64,000 nt of DNA, taken from NCBI GenBank assembly GCA_963807305.1, contig CAWEBN010000011.1:1-64000 (forward strand). Reading direction: 5' to 3'. Positions 16,991-25,799 of the stretch are shown here, one piece after another. Each line of letters opens with the position of its first letter. Position 1 is the first letter of the stretch. Origin of the DNA: JAOPZW01 sp963807305. Its GTDB lineage: Bacteria; Actinomycetota; Thermoleophilia; Solirubrobacterales; Solirubrobacteraceae. The notes under the pieces are model-generated. The model was not told the origin of the DNA, made no database searches, and was given only the letters and a program-made list of their open reading frames with translations. The translations under genes and the position numbers were made by a program.

Positions 16991-17925
16991 GCGCCGAGCC
17001 GTTCACGGCGTTCGCCTTCGCGGTCGAGCTGCGGCTCCCGGGCTCCGACCAGCCGCTGTGCGAGGCCGCGTTCTGCGCGTGCGACGGCCTCGAGCTGCGG
17101 CGCGAGATCATCCGGGCCCGCGACGGAGGCGACCCCACCACCGTGCGGCTGCTCCCCGGGGCCGAGTCGGTCGGCAACGTGGTCCTGCGCCGCGGCATGA
17201 CGTCGAGCTTCGACCTCTGGGACTGGTGGGAGCGCGTCCGGCGCGGGCTGGCCGGACGCGCGACGTGCGACATCGTCGTGCTGTCGCCCGACCTGACGCA
17301 GGAGCGCGTGCGCTTCCGCCTGTACCGCTGCCTGCCGGTCAAGATGACCGGTCCGGCGCTCAACGCCACGGGCAACGACATCGCCATCGAGTCGCTCGAG
17401 CTCGCCTGCGAGGGGATCGACATCGTCCGTCCCGGCGACAAGCCGCCCGACGCCGCCGTCGCGGAGCCCGTCGCCAAGGCGCAGCTGCGCGAGCTCGACG
17501 CGAGCTTCGAGCGCGAGATCAACAAGCAGCGGTGGGTCACGGTGCAGATCAACCCGCACGAGCTGCGGACGTCGTTCAGCCACGAGCTCGGCCCGACCAC
17601 GCGGCTGGACCTGCGGCTGACCTTCGCCGTCGACGCGCCGGCGCCCCGCGGCCGCCGCGCTCCCGACGACGTCCGGCGCCTCACCGAGCGGGTGGCGTAC
17701 TTCGCCACCCCGCGTGCCTCCCGCGGCGGTGCCGCCACGAGACCCGCCGTGCGCCTCGCATGGGGGACGTTCCAGTTCGACGGCCACGTCGAGGCGCTCG
17801 AGGAGACGCTCGAGGCCTTCTCGCCGGACGGCCGACCGCTGCGCGCGACGCTCGCGCTCGCGCTCGCCCGCGCGCAGATCGCCCCGTACGCCTTCGCGAC
17901 CGCGGGCGGAGGCGGTCGCGGATAG
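16987..17925 (+). CDS. Fusion of gp19-like tube domain and contractile-injection tube-adaptor domain
   Basis: A 312-residue two-domain protein. Residues 1-140 are a second gp19-like tube domain (FAFAVEL, FCACDGLELRREI, PTTVRLLPG, NVVLRRGMTSSFDLWDWWE, MTGPALNATGNDIAIESLEL). Residues about 155-305 match the contractile-injection-system tube/adaptor domain (Afp7-like): VTVQINPHELRTSFSHE, TRLDLRLTF, DDVRRLTERVAYF, then LAWGTFQFDGHVEALEE and GRPLRATLALAL. No C-terminal LysM domain is present. The GTG start overlaps the tube gene stop (GTGA), so the two are coupled. In known clusters these domains are separate genes near sheath and baseplate genes; here the fusion stands nearly alone. Confidence 0.86.
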   Translation: MSAEPFTAFAFAVELRLPGSDQPLCEAAFCACDGLELRREIIRARDGGDPTTVRLLPGAESVGNVVLRRGMTSSFDLWDWWERVRRGLAGRATCDIVVLSPDLTQERVRFRLYRCLPVKMTGPALNATGNDIAIESLELACEGIDIVRPGDKPPDAAVAEPVAKAQLRELDASFEREINKQRWVTVQINPHELRTSFSHELGPTTRLDLRLTFAVDAPAPRGRRAPDDVRRLTERVAYFATPRASRGGAATRPAVRLAWGTFQFDGHVEALEETLEAFSPDGRPLRATLALALARAQIAPYAFATAGGGGRG

Positions 17926-17934
17926 CCTGCGCCG

Positions 17935-18249
17935 ATGCCCGCCCTGACGCCCGGCCGCATCCGCCACACGGTCTCGTTCGTGCTCGCCCACCCGCCGGGA
18001 TCCGCCGAGGAGGCCGACTTCCTCGCCGCGGCGGCCCGCCTGGCCGAGGTGATCCCGGGCGTCGAGGCCTTCGAGGTCCTGCGCGAGGTCAGCCCGAAGA
18101 ACGACTTCGCGCACGGGCTGTCGATGGAGTTCGCCGACCGCGCGGCCTACGACGTCTACAACGAGCACCCCGAGCACGTCGCCTTCGTGCAGGAGCGCTG
18201 GCTGGCCGAGGTGACCGCCTTCCAGGAGATCGACTACGAGGCGCGCTAG
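17935..18249 (+). CDS. Dabb-family (stress-responsive alpha/beta barrel) protein
   Basis: A 104-residue dimeric alpha/beta-barrel domain. Pattern: IRHTVSFVLAHPPG at the first strand, AEVIPGVEAFEVLREVSPKNDFAHGLSMEF (in pieces), DVYNEHPEHVAFVQERW and a closing strand. The family includes heat- and stress-induced proteins and some small-molecule cyclases; the role here is unknown. It starts 9 bases after the tube/adaptor gene and may be part of the same transcript. Its stop overlaps the convergent AraC gene by four bases. Confidence 0.88.
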   Translation: MPALTPGRIRHTVSFVLAHPPGSAEEADFLAAAARLAEVIPGVEAFEVLREVSPKNDFAHGLSMEFADRAAYDVYNEHPEHVAFVQERWLAEVTAFQEIDYEAR

Positions 18250-18659
18250 GCGCGGGGGCGAGCCGTCCACGGGCGACCCCACGCCCGCAGCACGCAGCTC
18301 GGCACCCGGGCGCGCTGGGACGCCGGCGGGTGAGCCGCGCGGTAGGCCGTCGGCGAGAGCCCGAACATGCGCCCGAAGCTCGTCGTGAACGAGCCGACGC
18401 TGCGCAGCCCGACCGTCATGCAGATGTCGGCGACCGTGCGGTCGGTCGTCCGCAGCAGCGCCGCCGCGCGCTCCAGGCGGCGCGTGAGCAGGTAGCGGTG
18501 CGGGGTCTCGCCGAACGCGCGCGTGAACTCGCGGCTGAAGTGAGCGGGGGAGAGGCGCGCCGCCCGCGCCAGTTCGGGGACGTCGAGCGGCTCGGCGTAC
18601 CGGCGGTCGGCCAGGTCGCGCGCCCGCAGCAGGTGGCGTGCCGGGGGGACCGCGGTCAT
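18246..18659 (-). CDS. AraC-family transcriptional regulator (HTH domain only)
   Basis: A 137-residue protein consisting essentially of the double helix-turn-helix of AraC regulators: LDVPELARAARLSPAHFSRE for the first HTH and TVADICMTVGLRSVGSFTTS with FGRMFGLSPTAYR for the second. There is no ligand domain. Its ATG overlaps the stop of the DUF3052-like gene by four bases (ATGA). Together with the VOC gene and a second AraC gene upstream, it forms a run of four genes on the minus strand. Short AraC proteins paired with VOC proteins are common in actinobacteria. Confidence 0.92.
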   Translation of the reverse strand: MTAVPPARHLLRARDLADRRYAEPLDVPELARAARLSPAHFSREFTRAFGETPHRYLLTRRLERAAALLRTTDRTVADICMTVGLRSVGSFTTSFGRMFGLSPTAYRAAHPPASQRARVPSCVLRAWGRPWTARPRA

Positions 18660-19054
18660 CCGCGCCCACCCGTGAAGGGCGGCTCGCCCTCCTCGAGGGC
18701 GCGGAAGCGCAGCGCCGACCACACGTCGTCGACCGCGACCTGCGAGATCGGGCGCATGCCGTGCTCGGCGAGGATCGGCCACAGGCTGTCGCGGTTGACG
18801 TCGCTGCGGTTGCCCTTGGGGTAGGCGACCCAGAACGCCCGCGGCTCCGCGAGCTCGGCCACATTGGCGCCGAGGATCGCCCGCAGCGACGCCGCGTCGT
18901 CGGCGAAGACGAGCGCGGCGTCGGCCTCGCCGAGGGCGTCCGCCGGGCGGACGCCCTCGGGCAGCGGGCCGAGCACTGCCAGGCGCGAGCGATCGGACGC
19001 CCAGAGCGCCGCGCCGGGCTTGATGAGGAGCTTCTCGGCGACCGTCTTGGCCAT
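18656..19054 (-). CDS. DUF3052-like protein
   Basis: A 132-residue protein resembling the DUF3052 family, with N-terminal KTVAEKLLIKPGAALWAS, a central DAALVFADDAASLRAIL, the WVAYPKGNRSDVNRD block and C-terminal AVDDVWSALRFRALEE. Function of the family is unknown. It lies between the VOC gene (3-base gap) and the AraC gene (4-base overlap), so all are likely cotranscribed. Confidence 0.8.
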   Translation of the reverse strand: MAKTVAEKLLIKPGAALWASDRSRLAVLGPLPEGVRPADALGEADAALVFADDAASLRAILGANVAELAEPRAFWVAYPKGNRSDVNRDSLWPILAEHGMRPISQVAVDDVWSALRFRALEEGEPPFTGGRG

Positions 19055-19057
19055 GCC

Positions 19058-19507
19058 TCAGCTCTGGGCGAACTCGGCGGGGTCGGGGGGAACGAGCGGG
19101 CCCGGCGCCGGCTGCACGATGCGGATGTTGTTGCCGAACGGGTCGCGCAGCCCGCAGTCGATGCCGTAGAAGCGCTCGGTCGGCTCGTCGGTGAACTCGA
19201 CGCCCTTGGCCTTGAGCTCCTCGTAGGTCTTGCGCAGGTCGTCGGTCCGCAGCCCGAGCGCGAACCCCGCCGCGCCCTTGGTCACGAGCTCGCGGACCTG
19301 CTCGGCCGTCGCGTCGTCGTGGGCCGGGGGTCCGGGCCGCTCGAGGAGGACCTCGCGGTCGGGATCGCCGGGAGCGCTGATCGTCAGCCAGCGCATGAAG
19401 CCCATGTCGACGTCAGCCGTGACCTCGAAGCCGAGCTTGCCGACGTAGAAGTCCAGGGCCTCGTCCTGGTCGAGCACGAAGATCGATGAGTGGGTGATGT
19501 TGAGCAT
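19058..19507 (-). CDS. VOC-family (glyoxalase/bleomycin-resistance-like) protein
   Basis: A 149-residue vicinal-oxygen-chelate protein with two beta-alpha-beta-beta-beta halves: ITHSSIFVLDQDEALDFYV at the start, GFMRWLTISAPG, then LGLRTDDLRKTYEELKAKG and GIDCGLRDPFGNNIRIVQ. His/Glu metal ligands of the glyoxalase class are only partly kept. The enzyme or binding role is unknown. It sits 10 bases downstream of an AraC gene and upstream of a DUF3052/AraC pair. Confidence 0.9.
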   Translation of the reverse strand: MLNITHSSIFVLDQDEALDFYVGKLGFEVTADVDMGFMRWLTISAPGDPDREVLLERPGPPAHDDATAEQVRELVTKGAAGFALGLRTDDLRKTYEELKAKGVEFTDEPTERFYGIDCGLRDPFGNNIRIVQPAPGPLVPPDPAEFAQS

Positions 19508-19517
19508 GGCGATGACG

Positions 19518-19940
19518 CTAGTTGCTCTCCTGATCGTTGGCTTCTCCGAAACTGCTCGGTCGCGTCCACGCCATCGCGAAGCAGTTGGGGACGTCGTGGA
19601 CCACGCCCCGCTCGCGGTAGCTGCTGGGCGACTCGCCGACGATGGCCCGGAACGTGCGGCTGAACGTCCCGAGGCTCGTGAAGCCGACGTCGAGGCAGAT
19701 CTCGGTCACGCTGTGATCGGTCTGCACGAGCAGGAACATGGCGCGCTCGACGCGCCGGCGCTGGAGATAGCGGTGGGGCGTCTCGCCGAAGGTGGCCCGG
19801 AAGGTGCGGATGAAATGCGCCTCGGAGACGTGGGCGATGCGCGCGAGGGCAGCGATGTCGAGCGGCCGCGCATAGCTTCCGTCCATCGCGTCGCGGGCCC
19901 GCAGCAGCCGGCGGTTGGAGTCTTCGACGGCCCGACTCAT
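19518..19940 (-). CDS. AraC-family transcriptional regulator (HTH domain only)
   Basis: A 140-residue regulator made of the AraC DNA-binding domain: LDIAALARIAHVSEAHFIRT for the first HTH, and SVTEICLDVGFTSLGTFSRT then FRAIVGESPSSYR for the second. ATG 19940 is used. It is the first gene of the minus-strand AraC-VOC-DUF3052-AraC run, and its start is 48 bases from the divergent HIRAN gene. It probably controls the downstream VOC gene; inference from context. Confidence 0.92.
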   Translation of the reverse strand: MSRAVEDSNRRLLRARDAMDGSYARPLDIAALARIAHVSEAHFIRTFRATFGETPHRYLQRRRVERAMFLLVQTDHSVTEICLDVGFTSLGTFSRTFRAIVGESPSSYRERGVVHDVPNCFAMAWTRPSSFGEANDQESN

Positions 19941-19988
19941 CGCGTCCGTCGATCGTAACCGGCGCGGGCGGCGTCCTAGGCTGAGGGC

Positions 19989-20471
19989 ATGGACTCCGCG
20001 GTCGTCGACGTGGCCTTCGAAGAGCGCTACTGGTACCCGCACGACGGTGGCGTCGTCTGGGTCTCCGGCTACCAGCTCGTCGATCGCGAGTCCGGGCGCT
20101 ACCTCGCGCGCGACGCTCCGGAGGTGGTCGCCACCGGGCTGGTCGTCGCGAGCGTGGCCGGCGCCGCGCGCCACCACGCGCAGGCGCTGGCCGACGAGGG
20201 CGCCGTCGCCCTCGGCCGGCCGCTGGCGCTGCGCCGCGACCCCGCCAACGAGCACGACCCCAATGCGATCGCCGTGCACCCCCAGGGCGGCGGCGAGCAG
20301 CTGGGCTGGGTGCCGCGCGAGGTCGCGATCGACGTGGCCGCGGACCTCGACGCGGGCCGGCCTTGGAGCGCCGTCGCGCTGCGCGAGCGGCGCCCGTCGC
20401 CACGCGATCCGCGCACGGGCCTGACCATGCTCCTCGCGCCGGCGCCGGCGATCGAGCTGCGCGTGCGCTGA
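19989..20471 (+). CDS. HIRAN-domain protein
   Basis: A 160-residue protein. The central part (about residues 35-125) fits the HIRAN domain: VVASVAGAARHHAQAL, LALRRDPANEHDPNAIAVH, GEQLGWVPREVAIDVAADLD. HIRAN domains bind damaged DNA or stalled-fork ends in eukaryotic helicases; in bacteria small free-standing versions are known but poorly studied. The N-terminal 30 residues (FEERYWYPHDGGVVWVSG) are aromatic-rich. No helicase partner is nearby. Confidence 0.82.
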   Translation: MDSAVVDVAFEERYWYPHDGGVVWVSGYQLVDRESGRYLARDAPEVVATGLVVASVAGAARHHAQALADEGAVALGRPLALRRDPANEHDPNAIAVHPQGGGEQLGWVPREVAIDVAADLDAGRPWSAVALRERRPSPRDPRTGLTMLLAPAPAIELRVR

Positions 20472-20502
20472 GCACCGCGTCGGAACCACCTCAGCCCTTT
20501 TT
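20468..20502 (+). terminator. Weak hairpin with T-tract after the HIRAN gene
   Basis: CTGAG, overlapping the HIRAN stop codon, pairs with CTCAG at 20490-20494, followed shortly by TTTTT at 20498-20502. The stem is short and the loop long, so the call is tentative. Confidence 0.3.
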
Positions 20503-20594
20503 CATCCGCGAGCTATTGCCGCGCCGGGCCGTTCTGTCCGCGTAATGACATCGAAGTCTGGGGTTCTAGCGTGTCCGCTCGCCTGACGGAGACC

Positions 20595-23500
20595 ATGCCC
20601 ATCGCAAGGCGGCTGATCCTCGGCCTGGTCGCTGCCGCGGCCGCGCTCGCCCTGCTGCCCGCGACCGGCCATGCCGCCACGGACCCCTGCGCGACGCCGG
20701 TGACCAACCCGGTCGCGTGCGAGAACTCCAAGCCCGGCACGCCCACGTCCGACTGGGAGGTCGCCGGCGACGGTGACTCCACCATCCAGGGCTTCGCGAC
20801 GAAGATGAGCGTCAACGTCGGGCAGGCGATCAGCTTCAAGGTCGATACCTCGGCCTCCTACCACCTCGACATCCTGCGCCTGGGCTACTACGGCGGCGAC
20901 GGCGCGCGCAAGATCGCCGCCAGCGTGCCGGTCACGGCGCGCAGCCAGCCGGCGTGCCTGACCGCGCAGGCGACCGGGATCGTCGACTGCGGCAACTGGG
21001 GCGTCTCGGCCACGTGGACGGTTCCCAGCACGGCGGTCTCCGGCGTCTACGTCGCCCACCTCGTGCGCAACGACACCGGCGGCGACAGCCTGATCCCGTT
21101 CGTCGTGCGCGACGACTCGAGCCACTCCGCCGTCGTCCTGCAGACGTCCGACGCCACCTGGCAGGCCTACAACAACTACGGCGGTAACAGCCTGTACAAG
21201 TGCACGGCCTTGTGCCCGGCCGGCAACCCGCTCGCCTACAAGGCCGCGTACGCGGTGTCCTACAACCGCCCGTGGGACGGATCCTTCGCGACCGACGGCG
21301 GCCACTCCTACTTCTGGTACGCCGAGTACCAGATGGTGCGCTTCCTCGAGGAGAACGGCTACGACACGAGCTACGTCGCCCAGGCCGACCTCGACCAGAA
21401 CCCGGCGCTGCTGAAGAACCACAAGGTCTTCCTCTCCAGCGGCCACGACGAGTACTGGTCGGGCGCCGAGCGCAGCGCGGTGGAGTCCGCGCGCGACGCG
21501 GGCGTCAACCTCGCCTTCTTCAGCGGCAACGAGGTGTTCTGGAAGACGCGCTGGACGAACTCCATCGACAGCTCCAACACTCCCTACCGCACGCTGGTCT
21601 CCTATAAGGAGACGCACTTCGATGCGCCCACCGACCCGCAGGACCCGGGCACGTGGACGGGCTCGTGGGTCGATCCGCGCTTCAGCCCGCCCGCGGATGG
21701 CGGCCGGCCGCCCAACGCGCTGACCGGCCAGTTCTTCCTGGTCAACTCCGGCACCGCCGACATCAAGGTGCCGGCGGCCTACGCCAAGCTGCGCTTCTGG
21801 CGCGGCACCCAGGTGGCGGGACTCACCGGCACGCAGACGCTGACGCTCAGTCCGGGCACCGGGACGCTGGGCTACGAGTGGGACACCGACGAGGACAACG
21901 GCTTCCGACCAGACGGTCTCATCGACATGTCGTCGACCACGGTCAGCGGGGTGGAGAAGTTCCTCGACTACGGCAGCACCACCGGGACTGGTACCGCGAC
22001 GCATCACCTCACGCTCTACCGCGCGCCGAGCGGGGCGCTGGTCTTCGGCGCCGGGACCGTGCAGTGGTCCTGGGGCCTCGACGACACGAACGCGTGGGAC
22101 GCGTCGGCCACCAACCCCAGCGGCAACCCGCCTGACAAGAACATGCAGCAGGCGACGGTCAACCTGTTCGCCGACATGGGCGTCCAGCCGTTCGCGCTGC
22201 TCCCGGCGCTGGGCCTGAGCACGGCCACGAAGTCGACCGACACCACCAAGCCGACCGCGACCATCTCCTCGCCCGCGAACGGCGTCAACCTCCAGGACGG
22301 CGCCAGCACGACGATCTCGGGCACGGCCGGCGACGTGGGCGGCGTGGTCGCGGGCGTCGAGGTGTCGACCGACGGCGGCACCACGTGGCACCCGGCGAGC
22401 GGCACCACCAGCTGGACCTACTCGTGGATCGTGCACGGCAGCCCGACGGCGAACATCAAGGTCCGTGCGACGGACGACAGCGGCAACGTTGGCACGCCCG
22501 GCAGCGGCAACACGGTCAACGTGGGCTGCTCGTGCTCGCTGTGGTCGGGCACCGCTCCCGCCTCGGCGGACTCCGGCGACGCCAACTCGGTTGAGGTCGG
22601 GGTCAAGTTCAAGTCCGACGTCTTCGGCACCGTCAACGGCATCCGCTTCTACAAGGCGTCGGCCAACACGGGCACGCACATCGGCAGCCTGTGGACCTCC
22701 ACCGGCACGCGCCTGGCCCAGGCCACGTTCAGCGGGGAGTCCGCCTCCGGCTGGCAGTCGGTGACGTTCTCGAGCCCGGTGCCGGTCACGCCCGGCACGA
22801 CGTATGTCGCCTCCTACTTCGCGCCCAATGGGCACTACGCAGCGACTCCGAGCTTCTTCTACGTCCCGGCGCCGTTCGGCAGCAACACGCTCGACAGTCC
22901 GCCGCTGCACGCGCTCAAGGCCAACGGTACGACCGCCAACGGCATCTACGACTACACGGCCTCGAGCACGTTCCCGACGAGCACGTACAACGCGACCAAC
23001 TACTGGGTCGACGTGATGTTCTCGCCGTCGACGCCGCCGGGGACGGTGACGAACGTCAGCGCGACGGCCGGCACCGGCTCGGCGAACGTGTCGTGGACCG
23101 CGCCCGCCAGCGGCGGCCCGCCCACGAGCTACAAGATCACGCCCTTCATCGGCTCCGCGGCGCAGACGCCCGCCACGGTCACGGGGTCTCCGCCGGCCAC
23201 CAGCACGACGATCACGGGCCTGACGGGCGGCAGCACCTACACCTTCACGGTGCAGGCGATCAACGGTGCCGGCAACGGCCCGGTGTCCTCGCCCTCCAAC
23301 GCGGTGACGCCGACCAACCCGACGGCGCCGACGGCGCCGACGAACGTCACCGCGGTGGGCGCCTCGAGCTCGGCCATGGTGAGCTGGACGGCCGCCAACG
23401 ACGGCGGCAGCCCGATCACCGGGTCGACGATCACGCCGTACATCGGGACGACCGCGCAGACGCCGGTCCCGGTGAGCGGGACGGCCACCTCCAAGAACGT

Positions 23501-25130
23501 CACGGGCCTGACCAACGGCACGAGCTACACGTTCAAGGTCACCTCGACCAACGCGAACGGGACGAGCCCGCAATCGGCGGCCTCCAACGCGGTCACCCCG
23601 CTGCAGACGATCTTCGACGCCGCGACCCCGGCGCAGATCGACTCCGGCGACACGAATCCGGTCGTCCTCGGGGTGAAGTTCAAGTCCGACACCTTCGGCA
23701 TGGTCAGCGGCATCCGCTTCTACAAGGCGGCGGCCAACACCGGGACCCACATCGGCACGCTGTGGACCTCCGGCGGGACGAAGCTCGCGCAGGTGACCTT
23801 CACGGGCGAGACCGCCTCGGGCTGGCAGCAGGCCAACTTCTCCACCCCGGTCATCGTCCAGCCCAACACGACCTACGTCGCCTCCTACTTGGCACCCAAC
23901 GGGCACTACTCGGACACCTCGCCGGGCCTGAACACGGCGGTCGACAACCCGCCGCTGCACGCCCTGGCCAACAGCACGAGCGCGAACGGCCTCTACGTGT
24001 ACGACTCGGCGGCGTCGTTCCCGACCAACACCTTCAACGCGACGAACTACTTCGTCGACGTCGTCTTCTCGACCGCCGGCGCGCCGGGGCAGGTCACGAA
24101 CGTCAATGCCACGCCTGACAGCGGCGCGGCCAACGTGACGTGGACCGCGCCGACGGGCAGCGACCCCGTGACGACGTACACGGTGACGCCCTACATCGGG
24201 ACGACCGCGCAGACGCCGACCACGGTGACCGGCTCGCCGCCGGTGACCAACGCGCGGGTCCACGACCTCACCGGCGGGACGACCTACACCTTCAAGGTGA
24301 CGGCGTCGAACCCCAACGGCGCGGGTCCGGCGTCAGACCCCTCCAACGCGGTGACTCCGACGTCGGGCTCGCTGGCCACGGCGCCGCTCAACCCGGCCGC
24401 GGTCCCCGGCTCGCAGTCGGCCCAGGTCAGCTGGGCGGCGCCGGCCAACAACGGCGGCAGCCCGGTCACCGGCTACATCGTCACCCCGTACGTGGGCTCC
24501 ACCGCCCAGGCGACGACGCCCGTCGGCGGCTCCGCCCTGAGCGCGACCGTCACGGGCCTGACCAACAACACGACCTACACCTTCAAGGTGGCGGCCACCA
24601 CGGCCGCGGGAACCGGGGCGCAATCCACGGCCACGACTGCGGTCACCCCGCAGAAGACGATCTTCGACTGGACCACGCCGGGGACCGTCGACTCGGGCGA
24701 CGGCAACCCGGTCGAGCTCGGGGTGAAGTTCAAGTCCGACGTCGCGGGGTCGGTGACGGGCATCCGCTTCCACAAGGCGGCCGCCAACACGGGCACACAC
24801 ATCGGCGGCCTGTGGACCACGGCCGGGACGCAGCTCGCATCGGCGACGTTCACCGGCGAGACGGCCTCGGGCTGGCAGGAGGTCGACTTCGCCACGCCGG
24901 TGGCCATCACCGCCGGCACGACGTACGTTGCGGGCTACTTCGCCCCTAACGGCCACTACTCCGTGGGCACCGGGCTGGGCGCCGCGGTCGACAACCCGCC
25001 GCTGCACACGATCCCCAACGCCACAAGTCCGAACGGCCTCTACTCGTATGTCTTCGTGAGCTCGTTCCCGACCAGCTCGTTCAACGCCTCCAACTACCTC
25101 GTGGACGTCATGTTCAGAGCCGGGTCGTAG
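20595..25130 (+). CDS. Large secreted multidomain protein: DMFase-beta-like domain, fn3 and DUF4082 repeats
   Basis: A 1511-residue exported protein. A signal peptide (ARRLILGLVAAAAALALLPA, cleavage near residue 27) is followed by a domain resembling the C-terminal part of N,N-dimethylformamidase beta subunit (about 30-535; LDILRLGYYGGDG, SYNRPWDG, SSGHDEYWSGAERSAVE, FFSGNEVFWKTRW). An Ig-like domain comes next (about 550-645). Three DUF4082 domains (about 651-812, 1005-1158, 1354-1511) alternate with two pairs of fibronectin type III domains (about 814-1001 and 1162-1351). ATG 20595 has GGAG upstream; GTG 20571 is an alternative. It likely acts at the cell surface on polymers or carbohydrate. 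A lipoprotein gene follows two bases later. Confidence 0.9.
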   Translation: MPIARRLILGLVAAAAALALLPATGHAATDPCATPVTNPVACENSKPGTPTSDWEVAGDGDSTIQGFATKMSVNVGQAISFKVDTSASYHLDILRLGYYGGDGARKIAASVPVTARSQPACLTAQATGIVDCGNWGVSATWTVPSTAVSGVYVAHLVRNDTGGDSLIPFVVRDDSSHSAVVLQTSDATWQAYNNYGGNSLYKCTALCPAGNPLAYKAAYAVSYNRPWDGSFATDGGHSYFWYAEYQMVRFLEENGYDTSYVAQADLDQNPALLKNHKVFLSSGHDEYWSGAERSAVESARDAGVNLAFFSGNEVFWKTRWTNSIDSSNTPYRTLVSYKETHFDAPTDPQDPGTWTGSWVDPRFSPPADGGRPPNALTGQFFLVNSGTADIKVPAAYAKLRFWRGTQVAGLTGTQTLTLSPGTGTLGYEWDTDEDNGFRPDGLIDMSSTTVSGVEKFLDYGSTTGTGTATHHLTLYRAPSGALVFGAGTVQWSWGLDDTNAWDASATNPSGNPPDKNMQQATVNLFADMGVQPFALLPALGLSTATKSTDTTKPTATISSPANGVNLQDGASTTISGTAGDVGGVVAGVEVSTDGGTTWHPASGTTSWTYSWIVHGSPTANIKVRATDDSGNVGTPGSGNTVNVGCSCSLWSGTAPASADSGDANSVEVGVKFKSDVFGTVNGIRFYKASANTGTHIGSLWTSTGTRLAQATFSGESASGWQSVTFSSPVPVTPGTTYVASYFAPNGHYAATPSFFYVPAPFGSNTLDSPPLHALKANGTTANGIYDYTASSTFPTSTYNATNYWVDVMFSPSTPPGTVTNVSATAGTGSANVSWTAPASGGPPTSYKITPFIGSAAQTPATVTGSPPATSTTITGLTGGSTYTFTVQAINGAGNGPVSSPSNAVTPTNPTAPTAPTNVTAVGASSSAMVSWTAANDGGSPITGSTITPYIGTTAQTPVPVSGTATSKNVTGLTNGTSYTFKVTSTNANGTSPQSAASNAVTPLQTIFDAATPAQIDSGDTNPVVLGVKFKSDTFGMVSGIRFYKAAANTGTHIGTLWTSGGTKLAQVTFTGETASGWQQANFSTPVIVQPNTTYVASYLAPNGHYSDTSPGLNTAVDNPPLHALANSTSANGLYVYDSAASFPTNTFNATNYFVDVVFSTAGAPGQVTNVNATPDSGAANVTWTAPTGSDPVTTYTVTPYIGTTAQTPTTVTGSPPVTNARVHDLTGGTTYTFKVTASNPNGAGPASDPSNAVTPTSGSLATAPLNPAAVPGSQSAQVSWAAPANNGGSPVTGYIVTPYVGSTAQATTPVGGSALSATVTGLTNNTTYTFKVAATTAAGTGAQSTATTAVTPQKTIFDWTTPGTVDSGDGNPVELGVKFKSDVAGSVTGIRFHKAAANTGTHIGGLWTTAGTQLASATFTGETASGWQEVDFATPVAITAGTTYVAGYFAPNGHYSVGTGLGAAVDNPPLHTIPNATSPNGLYSYVFVSSFPTSSFNASNYLVDVMFRAGS
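22549..25127 (+). repeat. Three DUF4082-coding repeats within the secreted protein
   Basis: Copies at about 22549-23030, 23611-24072 and 24658-25127 share coded patterns DSGD-NPV-LGVKFKSD, GIRFYKA, NTGTHIG-LWT and FAPNGHY. Between them lie two fn3 pairs with SYTFKVT/TYTFKV. High similarity suggests recent duplication of a DUF4082-fn3-fn3 unit. Confidence 0.85.
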
Positions 25131-25132
25131 CC

Positions 25133-25792
25133 ATGCGCGCACGCCATCACATCGCGCTGCTCGTCGTTGCCTGCACCGCCGGGCTGAGCGCGTGCGGCGG
25201 CTCGTCGTCGACGCCCGAGCAGGCGACGACCTCGGCGGCCCAGCTGCCCGGGCAGTCGGCCGCGCTCGACCAGAGCGCGGCGCCGGCGGCCACGGCGGCC
25301 AAGTCGGCATCTACCGGCAAGGCCGCCGCCGGCAAGGGCTCGAGCGCGCCGAAGGCGTCGCGCACGGACCCGATCAGCGCGACCAACCGCACGGTCCACG
25401 GCCGCCATCGCGCCAAGAACGAGCAGCGCGGCACCGGCGTCGCGCCGCTGAACCCGTGCACGCTGGTCACGCGAGCCGAGGCGGGCGCGATCCTCGGCCG
25501 GCCGATCGCAGGCCTGCACCAGGCGCCGCAGGGCCCGACGTGCATCTATGAGCCGGGCAAGGCAAGGGCGCTCGTCACGATGTCGATCGAGCTCACGCCC
25601 TTCGATCCCAAGAAGCAGTCCGCCAAGAACGTCACGCGGGTGACCCTGCGCGGCCACAAGGCCTACTGCGTCAACGACCACGGCCTCGCGATGCTCGTCC
25701 CGCTGGCCGCCGGCCACGTGCTGCACGTCTCCGCGCCGTGCCCGATCGCTTCGGGCTTCGCCTCCAAGGCGCTGGCGCGGCTCTACCCCTGA
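25133..25792 (+). CDS. Lipoprotein, DUF3558-like
   Basis: A 219-residue predicted lipoprotein. The signal ends in the lipobox LSAC with Cys at residue 22, then a Ser/Ala-rich linker of about 90 residues, then a compact domain (about 105-219) with NPCTLVTRAEAGAILGRPI, PTCIYEPG, MSIELTPF, HKAYCVND and SAPCP. This layout resembles actinobacterial DUF3558 lipoproteins. Paired cysteines probably form disulphides outside the membrane. The ATG lies two bases after the stop of the large secreted protein, so the two are almost certainly an operon and may work together at the cell surface. Confidence 0.8.
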   Translation: MRARHHIALLVVACTAGLSACGGSSSTPEQATTSAAQLPGQSAALDQSAAPAATAAKSASTGKAAAGKGSSAPKASRTDPISATNRTVHGRHRAKNEQRGTGVAPLNPCTLVTRAEAGAILGRPIAGLHQAPQGPTCIYEPGKARALVTMSIELTPFDPKKQSAKNVTRVTLRGHKAYCVNDHGLAMLVPLAAGHVLHVSAPCPIASGFASKALARLYP

Positions 25793-25799
25793 GCGCGGC

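Noticed and set aside
20502..24263. A 1253-residue minus-strand open frame
   Set aside because: It is the exact antisense of the large secreted protein; composition is Arg/Gly/Val shadow typical of high-GC antisense, with no domain.
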